Source: Streptomyces albus subsp. albus
Lineage (GTDB): Bacteria > Actinomycetota > Actinomycetes > Streptomycetales > Streptomycetaceae
Direction of reading: 5' to 3'
Length of the DNA: 64,000 bases
Assembly: GCF_000719865.1 (NCBI RefSeq)
Contig: NZ_JOID01000011.1
Location: 1-64,000 of the forward strand
Shown here piece after piece: positions 53,901 to 64,000 of this stretch. The position numbers and the translations under genes are program-made. The first letter of the stretch is position 1, and every line of letters begins with the position of its first letter. The notes under the pieces are model-generated. The model had not been told where the DNA came from. It worked only from the letters and a program-made list of their open reading frames with translations, and ran no database searches.

Positions 53901-56900
53901 TGGCCGAGGGCGGCACCGGCTGGGAGGACAACGCCACCGCCCGCGCCGGCCACCGCGCGTCGCCGCTCCCCGCCCCCGGCTTCCCCGACTGGCACACCGG
54001 CCACGACCCGGCGGACGCCGAGGGCTTCTACCGCACCTGGGCGGCACGCGGCCTCGAGTACGGACCCGCCTTCCGCGGCATCCGCACCCTGTACGCGGAC
54101 CCGGCGGGCGGGCAGGCCCTGGCCGAAGTCGTGCTCGCCGACCGGCTGCGCGCCGGCAACCGCGGGCGCGCGCTGCACCCCGCCCTGTGGGACGGGGCGC
54201 TCCAGGTGTCCCTCGCACTCTGCGACGCCTACGCGCCGGGAACGGCCCTGGTGCCCACGGCCGTCGAGCGCGTCGAACTGCTGGACGCCCCCGACGAACC
54301 CGTCACCCGGGTTTGGTCGCACGCCGTCCGGCGGGCCGAAGGGCTCTTCGACGTCCAGATCTTCGACGGCGGGCACCGGCCGCTGCTGGTGATGGAGGGA
54401 ATGGAGCTGTCGCCGCTGCCGGGCGCGGGCTCCGGCGCGGACTCCGACGCCGAGCGCCTGCACCGCATCGAGTGGACCGATCTCACCGCCCCCCGCGACG
54501 AGGCCGCGGGGGCCGGCCACTGGCTCGTCTGCGGAGCGGACGGTGCGGACGGCGGGGACGGCGGGGACGGCGGGGACGGCGGGGACGGCGGGGGCGCCGC
54601 GGCCGGCCGGCTGGCCCGCGCACTGGCCGCCGCCGGCGCCCGGGTGACGCGCACCGCCGTGGACGGGACGCCCGACCCGGCGGATCTCCCCGAGCGGGTG
54701 GTGTTCGCCGCCCCGGACGCCGAAGCCGGACTCGAAGCCCAGCGCCGGGCCCTCACCCTGCTCGCCGGACTCGCCGGCGCCTGTTCCGACCTGCCCGTAC
54801 CACCGCAGCTGGCCGTGGTGACCACCCGGGCGCAGGCGGCCGTGCCCGGCGACGCCCCCGACCCGGGAGCCGCGCTCTTCTGGGGATTCACCCGCGTCCT
54901 GCGGCGCGAGCACCCGGAGCTGCTCGCCCGGCTCGTCGACATCGACCCCGCGGAGAGCGGCGGACCGGCCGAGTGGGCCGCCGAACTCCTCGGCGACGGT
55001 GCCGAGGACCAAGTGGTACTGCGCGCCGGCCGGCGCCTCGCGGCGCGCCTCACCCGCGGCGTCCCGGACGGGGAATCCGCCCTCGCACTGCCCGCCCCGC
55101 GCTCGGCACGACAGCCGTTCCGGGCCGCCGTCCGCCGGCCCGGTGCGGGGCAGCCGGTCGAGTACCTGCCGCTCGCCCGGCGCTCGCCCGGCCCCGGAGA
55201 GATCGAGATCGAGATCACCGCGGTCGCCATGGACCACGGCGACGCGCTCCGGGCCTTCGGCGCGCTGCCGCCCGGCACCGGCATGATGCCGCTGGGCTCG
55301 GGGTGCGCCGGCCGCGTCGTCGCGGTCGGCCCGGACGTCACCGTCGTGGCGCCCGGCGACCGGGTGGCGGCCTGCGCCGCCGGTGCCCTCGCCAGCCACG
55401 TCACCGTGCGCGCGGACCACGCCGCGCTCGTTCCCGACGGTCTCGGCGACGCCGAGGCGGCCGCGTTGCCGCTTCCGATGGCCGCGGCCTGGTACGCGCT
55501 GTCCGACCTCGGCCGGCTGGAGGCGGGGGAGACGGTGCTTGTCGACCTTCCGCCGGGCGTCGCGGCCCGTGCCGCCGTCGAGCAGGTCTCCCGCGTCCTG
55601 GGCGCCCGGATCGTCACCACGGCCGCCGGCGGTGACACCGGCTCCGGCTTCGACGCCGTCGTGGACCCCACGGAGCCCGGATGGGCGGACGCGGTGCGCT
55701 CCGCGACCGGCGGCCGCGGTGTGGACCTGATCCTCGCCTCACCCGCCGGGCAGCCCGGCGACGGACGGCTGGACGCCCTGGCACCCGGCGGCCGGTACAT
55801 CGCGTTCGGCGGAAACGGCAGCCGCGCCCTCGGCGCGGAGGCGTTCAGCAGGGGAGTCGCCCTGTCCACGGTCGCGCTGCCCGGTTTGCTCGAACACCGG
55901 GGCCGCCGGTTCGCGTCCGCCCTCCGGGCCGCCTGGGAACTGATCGTGGGCGGCAAGCTGGAGCCGCTCCCGGTCCGCACCCGCGCCATGGCCGACGTGG
56001 CGGACGCCCTCCGCGAGACCGCCGACAGCGGCGCCCGGGGGCTGCGTACGGTCCTGGTCGACGCGTCCTCGGTCGACGGAGTGACGCCGCTTCCGATGCC
56101 CGGCGGCCGGTTCCGCGCCGACGGCAGCTATCTGGTGACGGGCGGCCTCGGCGCCCTCGGGCTGAGCCTGGCCGCGTTCCTCGCGGAGCACGGCGCCGGG
56201 TCGCTCGTCCTGCTCGGGCGTTCCGGGCCCACGCCCGCCGCGGCCGCCCGGATCGAGGCCCTGCGTGCCGCGGGCACCGCGGTCCGCACGGTGCGGTGCG
56301 ACATCGCCGACGCGGAGGCCGTGCGCGCGGTTCTGGCGGCGGTGCGGGACGAACTGCCGCCGCTGCGCGGCGTGGTGCACGCCGCGGGTCTGCTCGACGA
56401 CTCGACCGTGCGCAACCTGACCGCGGAGCAGGTGGAGCGCGTCCTCGCGCCGAAGACGGCGGGCGCCCGCAACCTCGACGCGGCGACCGCGGAGGACCCG
56501 CTGGACTTCTTCGTCCTCTTCTCGTCCGCGGCAGCCCTGGTCGGCAACGCCGGGCAGGCCGCCTACGCCGCCGCCAACGCCTACCTCGATGTCTTCGCCG
56601 AGGCACGGCGCCGCCGGGGCCTGACCGCGCTCAGCGTGCAGTGGGGCCCGTTCACCGAGGTCGGCCTCGCCGCGAGCGACGAGCAGCGGGGAGCCCGCCT
56701 GGAGGAGCGCGGCATGGGCGGCTTCGGCCCCGACGAGGCGTGGGCCGCGCTCGTACGGATGCTGGAGCGGGACGAGCCGGTGACCGGATACGTGCCCATT
56801 CACCTGCGCCAGTGGTTCGACGCCTATCCCGACACCGCGGCGCTCGGCAGCTGGGAACGGCTGCACGCCGCCGCACAGGACGGCGGCGCCACCGCGGCCG

Positions 56901-57199
56901 GCGGCGACTTCCTGGAACAGCTGCTGGCCGCTCCGCCCGAGGACCGGCCGGCCGCTGCCGAGGAGGAGGTCCGCAGGCTCGCGGGCCGCGTCCTGCGGCT
57001 CGACGCCGGACAGGTCTCCGGCGAGACCCCGTTCAAACAGCTCGGCCTGGACTCCCTGATGGGCCTGGAACTGCGCAACCGGCTGGAGGCCTCGTTCGGG
57101 CTGAAGCTCTCGCCGACTCTCCTGTGGTCCTACGGGACGCCGAGGGCGCTGGCCGACGCCCTCTGCGAGCGGCTCCCCGGCTCTCCCGACTCCGGCTGA
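50921..57199 (+). CDS. Type I PKS module KS-AT-DH-ER(degenerate)-KR-ACP
   Basis: 2092 aa, one full module. KS (about 13-435; Cys177 in TGCSSS, then EAHGTGT and NIGHLE), AT (about 540-830; GHSQGE and YASH, the methylmalonyl-CoA signature), DH (about 910-1165; HxxxGxxxxP intact), ER-like region (about 1413-1716), KR (about 1734-1910; GGLGALG, LDD motif of B-type, catalytic Tyr in AAYAAAN), ACP (about 2030-2070; GLDSL). The ER lost its NADPH motif: where GGVGMAA is expected it reads PPGVAARAA, so it is probably inactive. No docking coiled coil precedes the KS. The protein should add one methylated unit, reduced to the alkene if the ER is dead. It starts a new operon after the terminator at 50818. 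Confidence 0.95.
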   Translation: MDAHSEFEDPGKLVAIVGMAGKFPGAPDVDSLWNLMMEGGDGIGPVPADRWDSTAQLDPEKEIQAVGGFLDGVDRFDAGFFGISPREAEAIDPQQRLMLEVGWRAIEDAGQRAGSLAGTRTGVYVGASWHDYELLRKEREAQPTPHSLVGNALDVIAARLSYFLKVRGPSMTVETGCSSSLVALHLASQALREGEIEAAVVGGTNLMLDPHVTVGLTHFGGLSPDGRCKAFAASANGFVRGEGVAALYVKTLERALADGDRVHGVVVNTVVNNDGGGDSLVTPSPQGQEDLLRRAYGGGAVPQGAPAYIEAHGTGTGRGDPVEATTIGRVLGGGRAADPLLIGSVKTNIGHLEASAGLAGLIKILLALKHRVVPPSLHSAELNPAIPFDDINLRVVREPTPLPETGPLYLGVNSFGWGGTNAHVVVTDPPVTAGDDAPRLRPATGLPALVPLSAKDAPALGLRAAELAPLVPDAAGEVAAQAGALAWRRDHFPVRAALVAQDTPAELRTGLLALAAAPDAEPATPGLVAGTAVAPGGTAFVFPGQGSQWSGMGVELFRDSPLFASVVTRCAEALRPHTDWNLLDIFSGDADEEWTNRIDMLQPTLWAMSLGLAELWRASGVEPDVVLGHSQGEITAATLAGVLSYEDAALVMARRSAIARRASGHGRMLAVDLDREAALAALEGFEDSVSLAVHNGPSSCVLSGEKEAVLMLKELLDAEGTYCRLVNVDYASHSPQMDPLREDLMAALEPVRPRDAAIGLMSTVRRRRLDGPEMDGAYWVENLRNPVQFADAMGALLDEGITHVVEISPHPVLAPAVEQLVAGRARRAAVLTTMRRHHGGTADVAGALARGYVAGLEPFGHLPRTAYPGVPGYPLRQDRYWTAERPRGSGAARGFDTALLPAPGEEDVRHGALELSLGNPSWLEDHQVHGTPVVPGAGILAVAVNTAQALPGPAVRRLEKIRFRKEVAVTEDITRLTAEWRGGSAGGAFRLLSLAEGGTGWEDNATARAGHRASPLPAPGFPDWHTGHDPADAEGFYRTWAARGLEYGPAFRGIRTLYADPAGGQALAEVVLADRLRAGNRGRALHPALWDGALQVSLALCDAYAPGTALVPTAVERVELLDAPDEPVTRVWSHAVRRAEGLFDVQIFDGGHRPLLVMEGMELSPLPGAGSGADSDAERLHRIEWTDLTAPRDEAAGAGHWLVCGADGADGGDGGDGGDGGDGGGAAAGRLARALAAAGARVTRTAVDGTPDPADLPERVVFAAPDAEAGLEAQRRALTLLAGLAGACSDLPVPPQLAVVTTRAQAAVPGDAPDPGAALFWGFTRVLRREHPELLARLVDIDPAESGGPAEWAAELLGDGAEDQVVLRAGRRLAARLTRGVPDGESALALPAPRSARQPFRAAVRRPGAGQPVEYLPLARRSPGPGEIEIEITAVAMDHGDALRAFGALPPGTGMMPLGSGCAGRVVAVGPDVTVVAPGDRVAACAAGALASHVTVRADHAALVPDGLGDAEAAALPLPMAAAWYALSDLGRLEAGETVLVDLPPGVAARAAVEQVSRVLGARIVTTAAGGDTGSGFDAVVDPTEPGWADAVRSATGGRGVDLILASPAGQPGDGRLDALAPGGRYIAFGGNGSRALGAEAFSRGVALSTVALPGLLEHRGRRFASALRAAWELIVGGKLEPLPVRTRAMADVADALRETADSGARGLRTVLVDASSVDGVTPLPMPGGRFRADGSYLVTGGLGALGLSLAAFLAEHGAGSLVLLGRSGPTPAAAARIEALRAAGTAVRTVRCDIADAEAVRAVLAAVRDELPPLRGVVHAAGLLDDSTVRNLTAEQVERVLAPKTAGARNLDAATAEDPLDFFVLFSSAAALVGNAGQAAYAAANAYLDVFAEARRRRGLTALSVQWGPFTEVGLAASDEQRGARLEERGMGGFGPDEAWAALVRMLERDEPVTGYVPIHLRQWFDAYPDTAALGSWERLHAAAQDGGATAAGGDFLEQLLAAPPEDRPAAAEEEVRRLAGRVLRLDAGQVSGETPFKQLGLDSLMGLELRNRLEASFGLKLSPTLLWSYGTPRALADALCERLPGSPDSG
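54548..54592 (+). repeat. In-frame 9-bp tandem repeat in a PKS linker
   Basis: Five exact copies of GACGGCGGG encode Asp-Gly-Gly repeats just after the DH of the PKS at 50921. A similar but different repeat lies in the linker of the first PKS. Confidence 0.88.
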
Positions 57200-57270
57200 C
57201 CCCGGCTGCGCGCCCGCCCCGGCCCTTCCCCCACGACATTTTGTCGTTCGACCGCGAGGAATACCGACCC

Positions 57271-60200
57271 ATGGAAGAGACCCCCGTACCCGACGGAAGC
57301 CGGCAGACCCCGCTCACCCGCGCGCTCGCCACGATCCGCACGCTGCGGCAGCGGATCGAGGAACAGGAGGGCAGCGGGCCCGTCGCCGTGGTGGGCGTCG
57401 GCCTGAGGCTGCCCGGCGGCATCGACGACCTCGACGGTTACTGGGACGCGCTGGCGGCCGGGCGCGACCTGGTCCGCCCGATGCCGGAGCACCGCAAGGA
57501 GCCGTTCGCCGCCGAGTGGGAGAAGCTGCCCCAGCGCGGCGGGTTCCTGGACGAGGTCCTGGGCTTCGACGCCGCCTTCTTCGGCATCAGCCCCCGCGAG
57601 GCACGCCACCTCGACCCCCAGCAGAGGCTCCTGCTCGAAGTCGCCTGGGAAGCCGTGGAGAACGCCGGCCTGCCCGCCGACCGGCTCTCCGGCACCCAGA
57701 CCGGGATGTATCTCGGCATCATGTGGCAGGACTACCGCGACTGGCTCGCGGGTGAGCCCGACGCCTACTGGACGACCGGCAACGGCCACAACTTCGCGGC
57801 CGGCCGCGTGGCACACGCCCTCGGCCTCAACGGGCCGGCGATGGCCGTGGACACGGCCTGCTCGTCCTCGCTGGTCGCCGTCCACCTGGCGGCCCAGGCC
57901 CTGCGCCGGGGGGACTGCGACGTGGCGCTCGCCGCGGGCACCAACCTCATCCTGTCGCCCCGGTCCATGCGCCTGGTGCAGGAGACCCGGTCCCTGGCAC
58001 CGGACGGTCTCTGCAAGGCGTTCGACGCCCGCGCCAACGGCTTCGTCCGCGGCGAGGGCTGCGGTGTCGTGGTGCTGAAGCGCCTGGACCACGCCGTGCG
58101 CGACGGGGACCGGGTGCACGCCGTGATCCACGGCACCGCCGTCAACCAGGACGGCCGCTCGGGCGGTTTCACCGCACCCAACGTGCTGTCCCAGGTGTCG
58201 CTCATCGAGAAGGCGCTCGCCGACTCGGGGCTGCGGCCCTCGGACATCGGCTACGTCGAAACGCACGGCACCGGGACCGCGCTCGGCGACCCCATCGAAA
58301 TGGAGGCCCTGGCCACGGCCCTCGGCCGCGCCAACGGCGGCGCCCCGCTCGCCGTCGGTGCCGCGAAGAGCAACTTCGGGCACCTGGAGGCGGCCGCCGG
58401 CGTCGCCGGTCTGGTCAAGGCCCTGCTCTGCCTGCGGCACCGCAAGGCTCCGCCGGTCGTTCACTTCCGGACGCTCAATCCCAGGGTCGATCTCTCGGGC
58501 ACCGGGATGACCGTGCCGGGCGAGCTCACCGACTGGGCCCCCGGCAGCGGGAAGTACGCCGGCGTCAGCTCCTTCGGCATGAGCGGCACCAACGCGCACG
58601 TCGTCCTCGGCCCGCCCGGGAGCGCCGGCCGGGACGGGAGCCACGAGGCGGACGGCACCGGCGCCGACGGGTTCGAGATCTCCGCGAAGACGCCCGAAGC
58701 GCTGCGCGCCCTCGCCGGACGGTACGCCGGCCGAGTGGAGGCGCTCGGCCCGGACTCCTACGCCGCCTTCGCCTACACCGCCGGCGCCGGACGGACCCGG
58801 CACGAGTTCCGCGCCCGCCTCGCCTGCCGCGGCCCCGAGGAGGCCGCCCGCGCCCTGCGGGCACTGGCGGCCGGTGAGCCGAGTGCCGAGGTGACGCTCG
58901 CCGAGGGAGCGGCTCCGGCCGCCGAACCGTTCCCCGGCCCGCTGCCCCGCCGCGTGATCGACCTGCCGGCCTATCCCTGGCAGCGGGTGCGCCACGCCCC
59001 CGAGGCCCTGCCCGCCGCGTCGCCGGCACCGTCCGCCGGGCAGGAGGACGAAGCCGTGCCCACGGCCGCCGGAGCCGCTTCCGGCGTACCGGCGAGCGCC
59101 CTGCCGGCGGCGCACCGGACGGTGTGGCAGCCGGCGGAGCCCTCCGGCCCGGCGGCCGGCACCTCCCTGATCTTCGCGGGTGACGACCGGGAACTCCTGG
59201 AGCGGCTCGTCCGCGAAGCGGCTGCCCGGGGCGTGCGGGGGACCCTGCTCACTCCCGCGCCCCCGGGCCCGGCCGACGGCTGGACCACGGCGGACCTGCC
59301 CGCCGGCGACCAGGCGTGGGAACGGTTCTGGGCGGCCCGCGAGGACCGCGGACAGGCAGCCCTGCTGCTGGTCATGAAGGGCGGCCGGCCGCCCGCCGGT
59401 CCGGACGCCGGGGACGACGGCACCGCGGGACCGTCCGCCGGCCCTCTGGCGGACGGCGCGGCGCTCTGCGCGGCCGTCAGCGCCGCCGCCCGGAGCGCGG
59501 GAGAGAACTCCCGTTCCTTCGTGGTCACCCGGGCCGCGGTCCGCACGGCGGCGGAGGACCGCACCCGGTACACGGGCGACGGGCTGCTGCACGGGCTCGC
59601 CCCCGTGCTGGGGCTGGAACTCGGCACGGCCTGGGGCGGGATCGTCGACCTGCCCCCCGAGCCCGGGGGCGACGACATCCGCGCCCTGCTGGACTTCGTG
59701 GCCGGCCAGTGCGCGCCGGCCACGCCCGGTACCGAGGATCTCGCCGCGGTACGCGACGGCGGGGTCCTGGTCGCCCGGCTGGCCGAGGCCGATGGCGGCG
59801 GCGCCGGACTGACGGTCCGGGGGGACGCGACGTACGTGGTCACCGGCGGGCTGGGCGCCGTCGGGAGGGAACTCACCGGAGAACTGGTGCGCCGCGGCGC
59901 CCGGCACCTGCTGCTCATCGGCCGCCGCCCGGAGGACGAACTGGGCCCCGAGGCCAAGGCTTTCCTGGAGAGCCTGGCCCGGAGCACCGACCGCACCGTC
60001 TACCGGGACGGCGGCTGCGACACGCGGCAGACGCTGGAGAGCGCCTGCGGGGCGCTGGCGGACATGCCGCCGGTGCGCGGCGTGCTCCACGCCGCCGGGA
60101 CGCTGCGCCGGACCCCGCTCGGGGAGACGGGAGCCGAGGAGTTCCGGGCGGCGCTGAGCGGCAAGGCCACCGGCGCCTGGTGGCTGCACGAGGCGAGCCG

Positions 60201-63200
60201 GGACTGGCCGCTGGACTTCTTCGTCCTGACGTCCTCGGTCTCCGCGCTGTGGGGGACCGAGGGCTGCGCGGCCTACTCGGCCGCCAACGGTGCCCTCGAC
60301 GCCCTCGCGTCGCACCGCAGGTCCCTCGGGCTCCCCGCGGTGAGCATCGCCTACGGCCCCTGGGCCCTGGCCGGCGAGGGCATGGCCGACGCCGGACTGC
60401 GCGAACGGTCCGCGCGGATGGGAGTCGGCGCCCTGGACGCCGGCCGCGGCAGGGCCGCCCTGACCGCCGAGGCACCCGGAGCGGACGGCCGGCTCGTGGC
60501 CTGTCCGCTGGATCTGCCCCGGCTGCGCGAGGTGATGACGGGGCTCCGGCCACGCGCCCTCTTCGGGAGCCACGACACCGGGGCCGCCGCGCCGGACCCC
60601 GGTGCCCGCTCCTTCCTGGACGGACTGGCGCCGGGCGAGCGTCCGGCCGCGGCACGGGCCGAGGTGACCCGCCTGCTCGCCGCCCAGCTCGGCCACGCCG
60701 AGAGCGGCGCCGTACGGGAGGACGTGGGCTTCTTCGACCTCGGTCTCGACTCCATCATGGCGGTGGACCTGACCGCCCGGCTCTCCGAGGTGTTCGGCAC
60801 GGACGTCCAGGTCGCGGACGTCTTCGATCACCCCACGGTGGCCGAACTGGCCGATTTCCTGTTGTCCGGGTCCGCCGCCGCGTCGTCACCGGGCGGACGG
60901 CCCGGTCCGGGGGCGGCCCCACCGGGTGTCCCGGGCCCGGCCGCGCGGAACTCCGCGGACCCGGAGGGCCGGGGATCCGGGCCGGCCTCCGGCGGAACCG
61001 GCACCGCCGGTGAACCCGTCGCGATCGTCGGCATGGCCGGGCGCTTCCCCGGCGCCGGCTCCGTCGAGGAACTGTGGGAGCTTCTCCGTGACGGCCGCGA
61101 CGGCGTCACCACGGTGCCCGCCGAACGCTGGGACACGGCCGCCATCCCCCCCGGCACGGTCACCACCGACCAGGGCGGCTTCCTGGACGGCATCGACCGG
61201 TTCGACGCCGGCTTCTTCTCCGTACCGGCGCGCGAGGCCGAGAACCTCGACCCCCAGCAGCGCCTTCTGCTCGAATCGGCTTGGCACGCGATGGAGAACG
61301 GCGGCATCGACCCGACCTCGCTGCGCGACTCCCGCACGGCGGTCTTCGTCGGCATCAGCTACGGCGACTACGCGCGGCTGCTGGCGCAGGACGGCCCGGA
61401 AGGAGTCGACGCCTACTACAGCACCGGCACCGCGCTCAACGCGGCGGCCGGCCGCATCGCCTACACCCTCGGGCTGAGGGGGCCGGCCGTCGCGGTGGAC
61501 ACGGCCTGCTCCTCCTCGCTCGTGGCGCTGCACCTGGCCGTCGGCTCCCTGCGGTCGGGGGAGAGCGACGCGGTGCTGGCCGGCGGGGTGAACGTCATGC
61601 TCGACCCGGCCTCCTGGGCGGCGGTCAGCCAGGCGCACATGCTGTCGCCCGACGGCCGCTGCCGCACCTTCTCGGCGGACGCGAACGGCTTCGTCCGCTC
61701 CGAGGGCTGTGGTGTCGTCGTCCTCAAGCGCCTCTCCGACGCCCGTCGCGACGGCGACCGGGTGCTCGCCGTCATCCGCGGCAGCGCCGTGAACCAGGAC
61801 GGTGCCTCCTCCGGGCTGACCGCACCGAGCGGCCGGGCCCAGGAGAGCATGCTGGAGGCGGCGCTGGCCCAGGCCGGAGTCGCCGGCTCCGACATCTCCT
61901 ATCTGGAGGCCCACGGCACCGGTACCGCGCTCGGCGACCCCGTCGAACTCGGCGCCGCCTGGCGGGCGCTGGGACCGGGCAGAGAACCGGGCCGGCCGCT
62001 GTACGTCGGGTCGGTGAAGAGCAACATCGGCCACTGCGAGTCCGCGGCGGGCATGGCGGCGCTCTTCAAGACGGTGCTCGCGCTCCAGCACGACGTGATC
62101 CCGGCCAACCTCCACTTCCGGGAGCCGAACCCGCATGTCGACTGGCCCGGCATGAACCTGCGCGTGGTGGACACCGCCACGGCCTGGCGGCGCGGCGACG
62201 GGCCGCGGGTGGCCGGCATCTCCGGATTCGGCTTCACCGGCACGAACGCGCACCTCGTCATCGGTGACGCCCCGGCCGCCGCCACCGCCGGAAACGGGGC
62301 CGCCGTCCCGGCCGGGCCCGTGACGGACGAAGGGGCCCGGACGAAGCCGGCCGCACGCCTCATCCCGCTGTCCGCGCCGGACCCGGACGGCCTGGAGCGT
62401 CTGACGGAGGCCTGGGCCGGGAGGCTGGAGCACGCCACCGAACAGGACCTCGACGCGCTCGCCGCCACGGCCGGTGCAGGCCGTGCCCACTTCCCGTACC
62501 GGCGCGCCCTGCTGGGCACGACCGCGGAACAGCTCTCCGCCCGGCTGGACACCCCCGCGACGGCCGCCGCCCGTCCGCCGCGCATCGCCTTCCTCTTCTC
62601 CGGCCAGGGCAGCCAGTACTTCGGTATGGGCCGCGACCTGTACGAGAACGAGCCCGTGTTCCGGGAGACGTTCGACACCTGCGACCGCATCCTGACGCCG
62701 GTGCTCGGCGCGTCTCTCGCGGATCTCCTGTACTACGGCGACGACCGGGCCGCAGTCGACGAGACCCGGGTGACCCAGCCCGCCCTCGTCACCCTGGAGA
62801 CGGCTCTGGTCGCTCTGTGGGAATCGTGGGGCGTCCGGCCGGCCGTCGTCATGGGCCACAGCGTCGGGGAGATCACGGCCGCCATGACGGCCGGGGTGAT
62901 GGACCTCTCCACCGGGCTGGAGCTGATCGCCCACCGCGCCCGGCTCATGCAGGGCACCGAACGCGGCGCGATGCTCGCCGTGGTGGCCACCGAGGAGGAC
63001 GTCAAGGGCTGGACGGAGGGCACCGGACTGGACATCGCGGCGGTCAACGGTCCCGAATCCGTCGTCGTGTCGGGCGCGCCCGACGCGGTCGACGCCCTCG
63101 CCGCACGGCTGAAGGAGCGGGGCGTGCGCGCCCGCAGGCTCAGCGTGTCGCACGCCTTCCACTCGCGGCTGCTGGATCCCGCGCTGGCGGAGTTCGACAC

Positions 63201-64000
63201 GGTCCTCGCCCCGCTGGAATTCGGCGAGCCCGTCCTGCCCATCGTCTCCAACGTCACGGGCGCCCTCGCCGCCCCCGGTGAGTACGACGCCGGATACTGG
63301 CGCCGGCACGCCCGCCGGCCTGTGCGTTTCCACGACGGCGCGGGCCGGCTCGGCTCCCTCGGGGTCGACATCTGCCTGGAGATCGGGCCGGACCGCACCC
63401 TCGTCAACCTCGTCAGGGGCGCGGGGCTCGACGAGACCCCCGAGCTCGCCTCGTCACTGCGCCGGGGGACCGGGGACCGCGCCGCGCTCCTCGCCGCCGC
63501 GCGGGTGATGTACCTGGGCGGCCAGGACATCGACTGGAAACGGGTGACACCGCGCCGGACCCACCCGGGAGCCGGCGCACCGCGCTATCCCTTCGCCCGG
63601 ACGCGGTACTGGACCGGGGCCGGCCGGAAGGCAGCGGCCGCCGGCGCCGTCCGGCCGGGGCCCCGGGGCCCTGCCTGGGGGACCGAGCTCCGCTCGCCCG
63701 CCCTGGGCGGCCGGGTCTGGGCCACCGAGCGCAGCACCGAGTACCCGGCGCACCTCACCGACCACCGCCTCTTCGGCACGGTGTCCGTGCCCGGTGCCTC
63801 CCAGACGGCCACCGTGCTCTCCGCCCTGGGCGCCGGCGGCACTCCCGTGCTGCTGGAGGACCTCCACTTCCCGCGTGCCCTGGTGCTGCGGGAGGGGGAG
63901 CGCTACGAGCTCCAGATCGTCGAGGAGACACGCGACCGGCAGACCCGCGTCGTCGGCGTCCACAGCCTGCTCGACAGCGAGCGAGGGCGCTGGCAGGAAC
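57271..64000 (+). CDS. Type I PKS, 5' part: KS-(no AT)-KR-ACP-KS-AT-DH...
   Basis: The frame is open from ATG 57271 (GAGGA 10 nt before) to the window end, 2243 aa so far. Residues about 14-35 ([19 protein letters not shown]) are a docking coiled coil. Module 1: KS (about 37-455; TACSSS Cys197, ETHGTGT, NFGHLE), then the KS-AT linker followed directly by the post-AT linker [16 protein letters not shown] (about 560), so the AT is missing; KR (about 852-1040; Tyr1002, with Trp994 eight residues before, A-type); ACP (Ser1161). Module 2: KS (about 1249-1663; Cys1413), AT (about 1772-2063; GHSVGE Ser1864, HAFH 1961-1964, malonyl), DH (His2165, Gly2169, Pro2174), cut by the window end. Module 1 needs an AT from elsewhere, or another source of its acyl unit. 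Confidence 0.95.
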   Translation, partial: MEETPVPDGSRQTPLTRALATIRTLRQRIEEQEGSGPVAVVGVGLRLPGGIDDLDGYWDALAAGRDLVRPMPEHRKEPFAAEWEKLPQRGGFLDEVLGFDAAFFGISPREARHLDPQQRLLLEVAWEAVENAGLPADRLSGTQTGMYLGIMWQDYRDWLAGEPDAYWTTGNGHNFAAGRVAHALGLNGPAMAVDTACSSSLVAVHLAAQALRRGDCDVALAAGTNLILSPRSMRLVQETRSLAPDGLCKAFDARANGFVRGEGCGVVVLKRLDHAVRDGDRVHAVIHGTAVNQDGRSGGFTAPNVLSQVSLIEKALADSGLRPSDIGYVETHGTGTALGDPIEMEALATALGRANGGAPLAVGAAKSNFGHLEAAAGVAGLVKALLCLRHRKAPPVVHFRTLNPRVDLSGTGMTVPGELTDWAPGSGKYAGVSSFGMSGTNAHVVLGPPGSAGRDGSHEADGTGADGFEISAKTPEALRALAGRYAGRVEALGPDSYAAFAYTAGAGRTRHEFRARLACRGPEEAARALRALAAGEPSAEVTLAEGAAPAAEPFPGPLPRRVIDLPAYPWQRVRHAPEALPAASPAPSAGQEDEAVPTAAGAASGVPASALPAAHRTVWQPAEPSGPAAGTSLIFAGDDRELLERLVREAAARGVRGTLLTPAPPGPADGWTTADLPAGDQAWERFWAAREDRGQAALLLVMKGGRPPAGPDAGDDGTAGPSAGPLADGAALCAAVSAAARSAGENSRSFVVTRAAVRTAAEDRTRYTGDGLLHGLAPVLGLELGTAWGGIVDLPPEPGGDDIRALLDFVAGQCAPATPGTEDLAAVRDGGVLVARLAEADGGGAGLTVRGDATYVVTGGLGAVGRELTGELVRRGARHLLLIGRRPEDELGPEAKAFLESLARSTDRTVYRDGGCDTRQTLESACGALADMPPVRGVLHAAGTLRRTPLGETGAEEFRAALSGKATGAWWLHEASRDWPLDFFVLTSSVSALWGTEGCAAYSAANGALDALASHRRSLGLPAVSIAYGPWALAGEGMADAGLRERSARMGVGALDAGRGRAALTAEAPGADGRLVACPLDLPRLREVMTGLRPRALFGSHDTGAAAPDPGARSFLDGLAPGERPAAARAEVTRLLAAQLGHAESGAVREDVGFFDLGLDSIMAVDLTARLSEVFGTDVQVADVFDHPTVAELADFLLSGSAAASSPGGRPGPGAAPPGVPGPAARNSADPEGRGSGPASGGTGTAGEPVAIVGMAGRFPGAGSVEELWELLRDGRDGVTTVPAERWDTAAIPPGTVTTDQGGFLDGIDRFDAGFFSVPAREAENLDPQQRLLLESAWHAMENGGIDPTSLRDSRTAVFVGISYGDYARLLAQDGPEGVDAYYSTGTALNAAAGRIAYTLGLRGPAVAVDTACSSSLVALHLAVGSLRSGESDAVLAGGVNVMLDPASWAAVSQAHMLSPDGRCRTFSADANGFVRSEGCGVVVLKRLSDARRDGDRVLAVIRGSAVNQDGASSGLTAPSGRAQESMLEAALAQAGVAGSDISYLEAHGTGTALGDPVELGAAWRALGPGREPGRPLYVGSVKSNIGHCESAAGMAALFKTVLALQHDVIPANLHFREPNPHVDWPGMNLRVVDTATAWRRGDGPRVAGISGFGFTGTNAHLVIGDAPAAATAGNGAAVPAGPVTDEGARTKPAARLIPLSAPDPDGLERLTEAWAGRLEHATEQDLDALAATAGAGRAHFPYRRALLGTTAEQLSARLDTPATAAARPPRIAFLFSGQGSQYFGMGRDLYENEPVFRETFDTCDRILTPVLGASLADLLYYGDDRAAVDETRVTQPALVTLETALVALWESWGVRPAVVMGHSVGEITAAMTAGVMDLSTGLELIAHRARLMQGTERGAMLAVVATEEDVKGWTEGTGLDIAAVNGPESVVVSGAPDAVDALAARLKERGVRARRLSVSHAFHSRLLDPALAEFDTVLAPLEFGEPVLPIVSNVTGALAAPGEYDAGYWRRHARRPVRFHDGAGRLGSLGVDICLEIGPDRTLVNLVRGAGLDETPELASSLRRGTGDRAALLAAARVMYLGGQDIDWKRVTPRRTHPGAGAPRYPFARTRYWTGAGRKAAAAGAVRPGPRGPAWGTELRSPALGGRVWATERSTEYPAHLTDHRLFGTVSVPGASQTATVLSALGAGGTPVLLEDLHFPRALVLREGERYELQIVEETRDRQTRVVGVHSLLDSERGRWQE

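Overview
The DNA is very GC-rich, with G or C at nearly every third codon position, GTG and TTG starts beside strong Shine-Dalgarno sequences, rare TTA codons, and TetR, AraC and LAL-type regulators. This points to an actinomycete, most likely Streptomyces. Nearly the whole window is one modular PKS/NRPS biosynthetic gene cluster that runs off both ends: a PKS gene is cut at base 1 and another at base 64000. I cannot name the product.

Layout. (1) 1-18187, plus strand: the end of a PKS module (AT-DH-KR-ACP), then three NRPS proteins, each with one heterocyclisation (Cy) domain and one cysteine-type adenylation domain, with a GMC oxidoreductase and a type II thioesterase between them. (2) 18251-21818: a three-gene ABC-2 exporter on the minus strand and a divergent TetR-family gene. 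(3) 21885-25118, minus strand: glycosyltransferase, methyltransferase and flavin monooxygenase. (4) 25495-27201: an azoline oxidase of RiPP type (lanthipeptide-dehydratase-C-like region fused to a SagB domain). (5) 27514-34807: a mixed block with an exported vanadium-haloperoxidase-like protein, a DoxX-like protein, two AraC paralogues, a small ABM-fold protein, an FAD oxidoreductase and a TetR gene. (6) 35002-43304: an almost uninterrupted deoxyaminosugar operon, from glucose-1-phosphate to an N-methylated 3-amino-2,3,6-trideoxyhexose, with an embedded DUF418-type membrane protein. (7) 43752-50791: FAD halogenase, cation/proton antiporter, LAL regulator and a second, different FAD halogenase, closed by a strong terminator. 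(8) 50921-64000: two large PKS proteins.

How the genes fit together. The likely product is a halogenated, glycosylated polyketide-nonribosomal peptide containing cysteine-derived units. The PKS proteins build and process the chain, the three NRPSs add cysteines, and the SagB-type enzyme would oxidise thiazoline to thiazole. Two halogenases, the methyltransferase and the FAD oxygenases decorate it, the single glycosyltransferase attaches the aminosugar, and the ABC pump exports it.

Most unusual points: a PKS module whose AT domain seems cleanly excised; two of three Cy domains lacking the known catalytic residues; a RiPP-style fused oxidase serving an assembly line; a haloperoxidase-like protein with an altered active-site motif; a conserved element (consensus GAGCAATCYNNGAGANGMCA) 94-95 bp before three start codons, with relatives in two other promoter regions; and a G23C36 homopolymer that probably marks an assembly fault and hides the end of an AraC gene. 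No rRNA, tRNA, CRISPR array, insertion sequence or attachment site was recognised.
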